Positions 8,714 through 17,688 of a stretch of 64,000 nt of DNA are shown one piece after another; the first letter of the stretch is position 1, and every line of letters begins with the position of its first letter. The stretch comes from Novosphingobium sp. (lineage in GTDB: Bacteria; Pseudomonadota; Alphaproteobacteria; Sphingomonadales; Sphingomonadaceae), in NCBI RefSeq assembly GCF_027486195.1, contig NZ_JAIXPP010000093.1, positions 62,001 through 126,000 of the forward strand, given 5' to 3'. The notes under the pieces are model-generated. The model was not told the DNA's origin and made no database searches. It saw only the letters and a program-made list of their open reading frames with translations. Both the position numbers and the translations under genes were made by a program.

Positions 8714-9679
8714 ATGCCAGCGCCATCGATTCCCAGCAGCCTTCTCACAGGCCTTCTCGGATCAGGGCGTGCGGCTGCCTTGCTTGCAGCCGGGAACCTG
8801 CCGCTCGACACAGCCGAGATCGACCATCTCACGTTCTGGCGCCTGCTGCGCGACAACATCGTGCGCACTGGGGATGAGCACCATGCACTGGGCGCCAATG
8901 TGGTGCCCGAGGGCAGTTTCGAGCTCCTGCTTGCCGCCATGCGGCTTGGCACCAATCTCGCGGACGGGTTGGAACGCCTTGCCGGTGCCGCGCGCATTCT
9001 CCGGCCCGATCTGGGAATCGTCGTCAGCCGCCGACGCCATCTCGTCCTGCAGTTTGCGCCGGGCGCGGTCCGCAGTGTGCAGCAGGCGCTCTATGTCGAG
9101 CTTATCGTCGTTGTGATCCACGCCGCCATCTGCTGGATGACCGGCAGCGTCTTCCGGCCACGCGCGGTCATGGCAGCGCCTTGTGCCGAAGCCGGTTCGG
9201 GCGCTGTCTATGCGCTGCTGGGCACACCCATTCAGCGTCGCGGCAACGGCGTTGCCGTGCACTATGCTGCTGCGGATGGAGGCCGCGCCTTGTCCGCTGA
9301 AGCCTTCGATCTCTGGCCGACGCTGGTTTTCGAGGCCTATCGCCAACTGGCAAATTCGGCGACCGATGCATCTGCGGCAACGGCGGATCAGGTGAGAGCG
9401 CGATTGCTGATGGGCCGCGTCGATCAGACGACCGTAGCCCGGGAGATGGCCATCTCGGTCGCGTCGCTGCGCCGACGTCTCGCGGATGAAGGCCATCGGT
9501 TTCGTGATCTCGATCGCGAGGTGCGCCAGTCGCTTGCGCGGGACGGTATTGTGGCCGGGCGCAGGACCGAAGATATCGCCAGCGATCTGGGCTATTCGGA
9601 AGCCCGCAGCCTGCGCCGGGCCGCCAATCGCTGGTTCGGCAAACCTCCGACCGGCTTGCGGCAGATACCGATGGATTGA
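8714..9679 (+). CDS. AraC family transcriptional regulator
   Basis: A 321-residue regulator. The first about 200 residues fit the arabinose-binding-like ligand domain typical of OruR/ArgR-type AraC proteins, and the C-terminal about 100 residues hold two helix-turn-helix units (VAREMAISVASLRRRLADEG and the unit containing IASDLGYSEARSLRRAANRWFG), the second with the usual AraC signature ending PP-x-x-LR. Divergent from the SDR/crotonase operon and 94 bp upstream of a TonB-dependent receptor, so it most likely controls this uptake/catabolism cluster. The effector is unknown. Confidence 0.85.
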   Translation: MPAPSIPSSLLTGLLGSGRAAALLAAGNLPLDTAEIDHLTFWRLLRDNIVRTGDEHHALGANVVPEGSFELLLAAMRLGTNLADGLERLAGAARILRPDLGIVVSRRRHLVLQFAPGAVRSVQQALYVELIVVVIHAAICWMTGSVFRPRAVMAAPCAEAGSGAVYALLGTPIQRRGNGVAVHYAAADGGRALSAEAFDLWPTLVFEAYRQLANSATDASAATADQVRARLLMGRVDQTTVAREMAISVASLRRRLADEGHRFRDLDREVRQSLARDGIVAGRRTEDIASDLGYSEARSLRRAANRWFGKPPTGLRQIPMD

Positions 9680-9773
9680 GCGAAATTGTCCGCCCCAACG
9701 GCAGCGCTGCCGTCCTTCCGCACCCGCTGATCCGCGATCTACACTCCTGAAAAACAACAGGGGAGGATCGTTC

Positions 9774-11951
9774 ATGCGCAATCATCTGCTTATTGTGTCG
9801 ACAGTGGCCACACTGGCTTTCGCGCCGGATCTGGCCGCACAGCCGGTGACCTCCGCGGCCCCGGCGGCGCAAGACAATGCCGCCGACATCGTCGTGACGG
9901 CCGAGCGACGTTCCTCACGCGTACAGGACGTTCCCATCGCAATCTCGGCCTTGTCCGGCGATACATTGCGCGCTGCTGGCAACAATGGTCTGTCCGATCT
10001 GGCCAAGCGTGTCCCCAGTCTGACCTTCGCGCAGAGTTTCGGCATTGCGCAGGTCTTCATCCGCGGCGTGGGCAACAACTTCTTCTCGCCCGGCGGCGAT
10101 CCCGGGGTCGCGACCTATGCCGATGGGGTCTATCTGTCCGATCAGGAAGCCACTGCAGTCGCATTTCTCGATCTCGAACGGGTCGAGGTCCTGCGCGGCC
10201 CCCAAGGCGCGCTCTACGGGCGCAATGCCACGGGCGGTGCGGTCAATCTGGTTTCGGCAGAACCGGAAGCAGCCTTCGCCGGACGTGTCGGCTTGCGGGT
10301 TGGTGATTTTGGCCGGATCGAAGCGGACGGCTTCGTCACGGGCGACATCGGCGGCGGCGTTCTGGTGCGCGCAAGCGGACAGGTGCGCCGGCTGCGCGGC
10401 TATGCTCGCAACGAGCTTACCGGGCCGGGACTGCCTACGCGCCTTGATGGCGAGAAGAGCTTTGCCGGGCGGCTGCAGGTTCGCGTGCCGATCGGGGCGG
10501 GTTCGCTGCGGCTGATCGCGAACGGCTACACGCAGGATGACGTGGGCCCGGGGTTGAAGATCCTTGCCGATCCCTTCCCCCAGCCCGCGCAGTTCCTTTA
10601 TGGCGTGCGCCCATCCGACAGCCCGCGCAATTTCAAGAGCCAGGTTTCGGCGAACAGGCGCGACGTATGGTCGGTAACGGCCGCACTCAAGCAGCCACTT
10701 TCGAACACCATCGATGTCAATCTGATTGCCGACTATCGCCATTCGAACCGCGCGATCACCTATGATCAGGATGGTACCGAGCGCGAGGTTTCGCGCACCA
10801 CACTCGATACGCGCAGTCATCAATGGAGCATCGAGGGCTATCTTCAGGGGCGTTCTGGTGGGTTCGATTGGCTGGTCGGCGCCAACTACCTCGAATTCGA
10901 ACAGACCCGGGTGACGACTGTGCCCGGCCTTCTGCCGGCAGCTTTTCTCGATCCGTCCCTGCCGCTCACGCTGCCATTTCCGTTCCGCTTCGATGGCGGC
11001 GGCACGATCCACACCAAGGCGTGGGCGGGCTATGCGGATGGTTCGCTGAAGCTGTCGGACACGATCAAGCTGCGGCTTGGCGGACGGTATAGCGACGATG
11101 CCAAGCGGGCGGATGAATTCCTGACGTTCCTCGCGCCGACTATCCGTGGCACGCAGGCCAAATCCTGGGGCCAGTGGTCGGGCAAGGCCGGGATCGACGT
11201 GACACCGGCCAAGGGTATCCTGCTCTACGGTTCGGTCGCGCGGGGCTTCAAGTCGGGGGCGCTCAACGTTGGTGCCTTTACGCCAGCGGTAAAGCCGGAA
11301 ATCAACGTGACCTGGGAGATCGGGGCAAAGCTCGAAACGGCGGATCGCCGGGCCCGGTTCAACCTCGCCGCGTTTACCAGCAGCTACAAGGACCTCCAGA
11401 TTGTCCAGATCGGCCCGATCAGCCAGATCCTGGCCAACGCGGCCGATTCCACCATCAAGGGCATCGAGGCGGAGGCAAGCTTTCGCCCGGTCAGCGGCCT
11501 GACGCTGGGCGCCACGCTTTCCTACCTCGACGCGCGCTTTGGCAGCTTCTCCGCAACCGATCAGCGGCGCGCCTTCCAGCGGTTCGATCTGACCGGGAAC
11601 CGCTTGCCGCTGACGTCGCGCTGGCAGGGCAGCGTTTCGGCGGGGTATGTGCTGCCGCTTGCCTCCGGTGCCACCATCGGGATGGACGGCGCGGTGCAAT
11701 TCCGTTCGGAATACTTCTTCACGGAGTTCAATACCGCCGATGCCCGGCAGGGCGGCTTTGCCCGCTTTGATCTCGCGGCCAACTGGACCAGCGCCGATCG
11801 GCGCTGGAAGGTTTCGGCGTTTGGCCGAAACCTTTCCAACGAGCGGGTGCTGGCTGGTCTGGCCGTTGTTTCGCCCCTGCTCGGATCGGTCAGGGTCGCC
11901 TCGCTCGAACCGCCGCGCACGTTCGGCGTTGCGCTTGATATCAGCTTCTAG
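9774..11951 (+). CDS. TonB-dependent outer-membrane receptor
   Basis: A 725-residue TonB-dependent receptor that would import a bulky or scarce substrate across the outer membrane. ATG 9774 follows a GGGGAGGA ribosome site and gives a signal peptide (MRNHLLIVSTVATLAFAP..AAQP). A TonB-box-like segment (ADIVVTAERR) leads into the plug, with FIRGVGNN and VEVLRGPQGALYGRNATGG, and then a 22-strand-type barrel ending in ALDISF with terminal Phe. Lies between the AraC regulator and an HSL-type esterase, and the gap to the esterase is about 12 bp, so receptor and esterase are probably cotranscribed. This suggests uptake of an ester-containing or hydrophobic carbon source. Confidence 0.9.
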   Translation: MRNHLLIVSTVATLAFAPDLAAQPVTSAAPAAQDNAADIVVTAERRSSRVQDVPIAISALSGDTLRAAGNNGLSDLAKRVPSLTFAQSFGIAQVFIRGVGNNFFSPGGDPGVATYADGVYLSDQEATAVAFLDLERVEVLRGPQGALYGRNATGGAVNLVSAEPEAAFAGRVGLRVGDFGRIEADGFVTGDIGGGVLVRASGQVRRLRGYARNELTGPGLPTRLDGEKSFAGRLQVRVPIGAGSLRLIANGYTQDDVGPGLKILADPFPQPAQFLYGVRPSDSPRNFKSQVSANRRDVWSVTAALKQPLSNTIDVNLIADYRHSNRAITYDQDGTEREVSRTTLDTRSHQWSIEGYLQGRSGGFDWLVGANYLEFEQTRVTTVPGLLPAAFLDPSLPLTLPFPFRFDGGGTIHTKAWAGYADGSLKLSDTIKLRLGGRYSDDAKRADEFLTFLAPTIRGTQAKSWGQWSGKAGIDVTPAKGILLYGSVARGFKSGALNVGAFTPAVKPEINVTWEIGAKLETADRRARFNLAAFTSSYKDLQIVQIGPISQILANAADSTIKGIEAEASFRPVSGLTLGATLSYLDARFGSFSATDQRRAFQRFDLTGNRLPLTSRWQGSVSAGYVLPLASGATIGMDGAVQFRSEYFFTEFNTADARQGGFARFDLAANWTSADRRWKVSAFGRNLSNERVLAGLAVVSPLLGSVRVASLEPPRTFGVALDISF

Positions 11952-11963
11952 GAAGTGATGCCC

Positions 11964-12878
11964 ATGGCCGATCGCCCCGATCTTGACCGCATCTTTGCCC
12001 ACCTCGCATCGCCGCCCGCTGCCGGGGACAGCCCGCTGGCGGCGATGCGCGCCATGGTCGAAGACTACGGCATGGGTGCCTCTGGTGAAGGATTGGCCGC
12101 GTGCCGCCGTCTGCCGATCATGATTGGTTCGCTCGAGGCCGAATGGCTGGTGCCGCCCGGCGCCTCGACCAGCCAGCGCATCGTACATCTGCATGGCGGT
12201 GGCTGGTCTGCCGGTTCGATTTCCAGCCACCGCGCGTTCGCGGCCGAAATCGCTTACCGAACGGGGCAGGCGGTGCTGCTGCCAGCATATCGCCTGGCAC
12301 CCGAGCACCCGTTCCCAGCCGGGCTCGACGATGCGATGGCGGCGCTGGCCCATGCGCAGGTCATGGGGCCAGAGGGACAAGGCACCGCCCGAGTGGCGGT
12401 TTCGGGGGATTCTGCCGGCGGGAATCTCGCCGTTGCCGTCGCTGCCCGCTGCATCGAAGAAGGATTGCAGGTGCCACATGCGCTCTGGCTCGTGTCACCG
12501 TTTCTTGCGCCGGACCTGCCGGCTGATCGATTTGCCGCGCCGCTCAGGGATCCGGTGGTGGACCCCTCGTCCACGGCGGGCGTGGCGCAGATGTATGCTC
12601 CGGGGATGGACCTGCTCGACCCCAGAATCTCGGTTCTGAGGACCACTGCCAAAACGCTGGCAGGCTTTCCGCCAGTGCTGCTTCAGGCAAGCGGCGCAGA
12701 GGCACTGCGCGAACAGGCGGTGCGATTTGCCGATGCGGTCTGGCAGGCGGGTGCCTGGCTCAAACTGAGCCTGTGGCCGGGCATGCCGCATGCCTGGCCG
12801 GTCTTTGTCGGGATCCTGCCGGAAGCCGAACAGGCGATCATCGAGGCATCGGAGTTTCTGAAACAGCCGCAGCCGTAA
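11964..12878 (+). CDS. Alpha/beta hydrolase, hormone-sensitive-lipase (HSL) type esterase
   Basis: A 304-residue carboxylesterase-like protein. It has the HSL family oxyanion motif HGGGW (His77-Gly80 by the chosen start), the nucleophile elbow GDSAGG with Ser150, the DPSS/ASGAEAL region with the likely acid residue, and MPHAWPVF with the catalytic-type His. In-frame GTG 11955, ATG 11958 and ATG 11964 are all possible; ATG 11964 is preferred because the AGGAAG ribosome site at 11950-11955 is then 8 nt away. No signal peptide, so cytoplasmic. Downstream of the TonB receptor gene in the same direction; convergent with the VOC gene (18-bp gap). Substrate unknown. Confidence 0.85.
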   Translation: MADRPDLDRIFAHLASPPAAGDSPLAAMRAMVEDYGMGASGEGLAACRRLPIMIGSLEAEWLVPPGASTSQRIVHLHGGGWSAGSISSHRAFAAEIAYRTGQAVLLPAYRLAPEHPFPAGLDDAMAALAHAQVMGPEGQGTARVAVSGDSAGGNLAVAVAARCIEEGLQVPHALWLVSPFLAPDLPADRFAAPLRDPVVDPSSTAGVAQMYAPGMDLLDPRISVLRTTAKTLAGFPPVLLQASGAEALREQAVRFADAVWQAGAWLKLSLWPGMPHAWPVFVGILPEAEQAIIEASEFLKQPQP

Positions 12879-12896
12879 GCCTGTTGGTTGCGAACA

Positions 12897-13457
12897 TCAC
12901 TTCGGCAAAAGTGGCGCGCGCTGGTAGGTCTTGATGGCCCCGCTTTCGACCGTCGCCGGGGTGTTTGCGTCGCGGGCTTCGTGCGCGCGCTTCCATACGC
13001 CGAACAAGCCCATGATATGGGGCGGATCGCCGTGGATCTCGGTGAAGCCGCCGTTGAGCGAGCGGGTGTCGAAATAGGCTGCATTCACTTGATCGGCGTA
13101 GAGTTCGGTCGCGAGCGCGTAGCCCATGTCGAGCCAGCGCTGGCGCTCTGCGGCGAAGTCGGAAACGAGATAGGCGATGTGGTGGAAGCCTTCCTCGCCG
13201 TCCCTGTACATGTCGCGGTAGATCGACGGCTGGTCGTCATGCTGTTCGATGAACTGGATCATCGTATCGCCGAGATAGCCGAACGCGTAGGAGACATCGG
13301 CCTCGACCGCAGTGCCGCGATAGGTGAATTCCTCGCACCGATGGTGGCGCGCCATGAAGAAGGGCCCGGCGCCGAACGCCTCCGCCCACTTCTCCGCCGC
13401 CGCGTCGATGCTCTTCACGAAATAGGCATGCTGAAACAGCTGGCAGGACCGGGTCAT
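12897..13457 (-). CDS. VOC (glyoxalase/bleomycin-resistance fold) family protein
   Basis: A 186-residue vicinal-oxygen-chelate protein. The four metal-ligand positions of the fold look intact: His in FQHAYFV near residue 11, Glu in MIQFIEQ, His in GFHHIAYLV and Glu in FTEIHGD. Enzymes of this fold include methylmalonyl-CoA epimerase, dioxygenases and glyoxalase; I cannot tell which reaction applies. The 3' end faces the esterase gene, and it lies 102 bp downstream of the phosphohexomutase gene on the same strand. Confidence 0.8.
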   Translation of the reverse strand: MTRSCQLFQHAYFVKSIDAAAEKWAEAFGAGPFFMARHHRCEEFTYRGTAVEADVSYAFGYLGDTMIQFIEQHDDQPSIYRDMYRDGEEGFHHIAYLVSDFAAERQRWLDMGYALATELYADQVNAAYFDTRSLNGGFTEIHGDPPHIMGLFGVWKRAHEARDANTPATVESGAIKTYQRAPLLPK

Positions 13458-13559
13458 GCGATCACTCCTTGCAGAACGCGCCCCGGCTTTCCGAAGCGCC
13501 TTGATCGATATCCCCGGAACGGCGCGTCGTCTGCTGTCAGAAGCGCTTGGTCCGCCGGC

Positions 13560-15053
13560 TCAATTCGCAGGCATGCCGAGCGCCGCCGTCACGCTGGTCA
13601 GGGCATCGCGGTTCAGCGCGGCGGCGCGCGTTTCGCTGTCCGCCTCGGTGTAGCATCGCAGTTCGGGCGCGTTGCCCGATCCGCGCAAGTGGATGATCTC
13701 GCCGCTGCTGAACGTCGCGCGGACTCCGTCGGTCGCGTCGATGATGGTCGCCTCGCCGGCAAAGGCCCCGAATAACCGCGTCTGCAACGCCAGCTGCTCG
13801 GCCGCCGAACCCGCCTTGAGCATGGCGAAGAGCTGCTCGCTGAGCGCCGGGGGAAATGCCTGAAGCCGGTCGCTGAACGTGAAGCGCTGCGGCAGGCTCG
13901 CCAATTGCTGCGAAACGCTCCCGCCTGATGCGGTCAGCACCAGCAGGATCGGCAGCACCGCATCGCGCGTCGGCAGTGCCGTGGTCGTCCCGCCGCCCGC
14001 GCCGGTGATGTTTGAGCCGAGCAGGAAGCCGCCGTTCGCTTCATAGCCGCAGACCACATCGGATGGCGCGTGCTGCTCCTCGCTCATGGCGGCGATCACA
14101 TAGGGCGAACCGATCCGCGTGCGCCGGCAACGAGGGAAGAGGTCCGAAAGTTCGAGCGCGGTGTTGCTGCTGACGGGCGTGACAACCGCCGTCGCGCCGA
14201 CGCGGGCTGCCGAAAGGATGCCGAGCACATCGCCGCGCATCCAGGTGCCGGCTTCGTCTGCCAGCAGCGGGCGATCGGAATCGCCATCGGTCGAGACGAT
14301 CGCATCGAGCGTCCCGCCGCGCGCCCAGTCCCGCGCGAGGACGACGTCTTCATCGCGGATCGCCTCGGTATCGACCGGGATGAACGTATCGGAGCGCCCG
14401 AGCAGCTCGATCTCCGCGCCAAGCTCGCGCACGATGCGGGCGAGAATGTCGCGCCCAACCGCCGAATGCTGGTAGATCCCGATGCGCTTGCCGCTGAGCG
14501 CGCCCGGCCCGAAATGATCGAGATAGCGCTGGACATAGGCGGTCTCCACATCGGTAACCGGCGGCAGCGTTTCCGCCTCTGTCAGCATGCCCTCCGCCGT
14601 GAAAGTGCCCTCCGGCAGCGGGACCAACTGGGCGGACATCCCGGCCTCGTCCGTCTTGAGCACTTCTCCGGCGGGCCGGTAGAACTTGATGCCGTTGCGG
14701 TCCGCCGGGATATGGCTGCCGGTGACCATCAGGCTGGGCATGCCTTCGGCGAACCCGTAGAGCGCCAGCGCCGGTGTCGGCACATAGCCGCAGAACATGG
14801 GCACGCCGCCGCAATCGCGGACAGCGCGGGCACAGGCCGCAAGGATGCGCGGCGTGCTGGGGCGCAGGTCTCCGGCAAGGGCCACACGGCCGCCGGGCTG
14901 GAACTCGCCAAGGCCGGAAAGGTACGACAGGAACCCGCGCGTATAGCCGTAGCAGACCCGGTCGGTCATCGCGACGACGGTGCCCCGCGCGCCGCTCGTC
15001 CCGAAAGCCACGCCGCTTTCGGCCATGAGGTCCTTCACCGTAATCTGCGCCAT
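13560..15053 (-). CDS. Phosphohexomutase (phosphomannomutase/phosphoglucosamine-mutase superfamily)
   Basis: A 497-residue alpha-D-phosphohexomutase, moving a phosphate between the 1 and 6 positions of a hexose (mannose or glucosamine phosphate are the usual substrates), for sugar-nucleotide synthesis. Family motifs: FGTSGARG at residues 18-24, the phosphoserine loop TGSHIPADRNG with catalytic Ser113, the metal-binding DGDSDR, the sugar-specificity loop YEANGGF and the C-terminal phosphate-binding RGSGNAPELR. The EANGG loop and the RGSGNAPE end resemble phosphomannomutase-type proteins. ATG 15053 gives the family-like start MAQITVKDLM. The 253-bp gap upstream of it shows nothing I can name. 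Confidence 0.87.
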   Translation of the reverse strand: MAQITVKDLMAESGVAFGTSGARGTVVAMTDRVCYGYTRGFLSYLSGLGEFQPGGRVALAGDLRPSTPRILAACARAVRDCGGVPMFCGYVPTPALALYGFAEGMPSLMVTGSHIPADRNGIKFYRPAGEVLKTDEAGMSAQLVPLPEGTFTAEGMLTEAETLPPVTDVETAYVQRYLDHFGPGALSGKRIGIYQHSAVGRDILARIVRELGAEIELLGRSDTFIPVDTEAIRDEDVVLARDWARGGTLDAIVSTDGDSDRPLLADEAGTWMRGDVLGILSAARVGATAVVTPVSSNTALELSDLFPRCRRTRIGSPYVIAAMSEEQHAPSDVVCGYEANGGFLLGSNITGAGGGTTTALPTRDAVLPILLVLTASGGSVSQQLASLPQRFTFSDRLQAFPPALSEQLFAMLKAGSAAEQLALQTRLFGAFAGEATIIDATDGVRATFSSGEIIHLRGSGNAPELRCYTEADSETRAAALNRDALTSVTAALGMPAN

Positions 15054-15306
15054 GCGATTGTCCCGATCCGTTTGCCTGCACCGGGTCGGTGCAGGTGCGT
15101 GCACGCAGCCCGATCGCAGGGGCGCAGATGCACGATGCTCTTCGCCTGCCGCGCGGCAAGGTTCAAGACCGAAGTCGTGCGGCTCGTCGCAGGTCATGCT
15201 CCAAGCGGTGTGCTCTGCGCGGTGTGCTTGGGCAAAATGGCGGGCGGGGCCGGTTTGTTCCTGCAGGGCCGCCTGCCGCCAGGTGCACGTCGCTGGCAGA
15301 GCGCCT

Positions 15307-15840
15307 TTAAAGCGGCTTGCCCATGCGAATGATCGGGACCTTCACGCCCTCGCGCGAGGTGGCCTCGACCGCCTCGATCTCGGCATAGCCGCAGGCCTTG
15401 TAGAGCGGCAGACCGGCCAGTGTTGCCATCAGTTCCGCACGGCTGAACCCGGCCGCGCGCGCCGCGTCCTCGCACAGGGCCATGATCCGTTTGCCGATGC
15501 CGCGCCGGGCGTGGGCGGGATCGACGTACATCGCGCGGATCTTCGCGGCGTCCTTCGCCGGATCGAGCGGCAGCGGTTCGCGTGCCACGATGCTGTCATC
15601 CCCGCCGAACAATGTCGCCCGCCAGCTCCACCCCCCGCAGCCGACGAGCGCGCCCCCATCGCGGATCATGAAGTAGGTGCGGTCCTTCACCAATTGGGTA
15701 TCGAGCCCCATGATCTGGTGGCTCGCCTTGACCTGCTCGGGGGTGAGGAAGCCGTGCTGCAGCTCCTCGATGGCACGCGTCATCAGTGCACGCAGGGCGG
15801 GCAGGTCCTCCTCCTGCGCGAGGGCATGGGTGAACGCCAT
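15307..15840 (-). CDS. GNAT family N-acetyltransferase
   Basis: A 177-residue acetyltransferase using acetyl-CoA. The acetyl-CoA-binding motif A is clear: AMYVDPAHARRGIGKRIMALCEDAA (R/Q-x-x-G-x-G/A pattern RRGIGK). The start MAFTHALAQEEDLPALRALM at 15840 is typical for the fold; an upstream in-frame start at 15906 would overlap the ggt gene. It lies 4 bp downstream of ggt on the same strand, so the two are cotranscribed. The acceptor substrate is unknown; an amine or amino acid released by the transferase next door is one guess. Confidence 0.85.
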   Translation of the reverse strand: MAFTHALAQEEDLPALRALMTRAIEELQHGFLTPEQVKASHQIMGLDTQLVKDRTYFMIRDGGALVGCGGWSWRATLFGGDDSIVAREPLPLDPAKDAAKIRAMYVDPAHARRGIGKRIMALCEDAARAAGFSRAELMATLAGLPLYKACGYAEIEAVEATSREGVKVPIIRMGKPL

Positions 15841-15844
15841 GACA

Positions 15845-17581
<1,737 letters not shown>

Positions 17582-17628
17582 GGTCGGTATCCTCTCGGCC
17601 CTTCCTCTGCCCCTGCCGGCAACAAAAG

Positions 17629-17667
17629 AAAAGGGGCGGGGAAGCCGAAACTTCCCCGCCCCCTTGC
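17629..17667 (-). terminator. Rho-independent terminator downstream of the TonB-receptor gene
   Basis: Inverted repeat AAGGGGCGGGGAAG (17631-17644) and its complement (17651-17665, one extra C) around a six-base CCGAAA loop, the strongest hairpin in the area. On the minus strand it is followed by a T-rich run (TTTTCTTTTGTTG), so it ends the transcript of the receptor gene that stops at 17689, just ahead of ggt. Confidence 0.85.
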
Positions 17668-17688
17668 GTTAGGCCTGTTGGGCCAAAC

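Noticed and set aside
9915..12479. An 854-codon minus-strand frame opposite the TonB receptor and esterase
   Set aside because: No recognisable motifs, while the sense frames carry complete family signatures.
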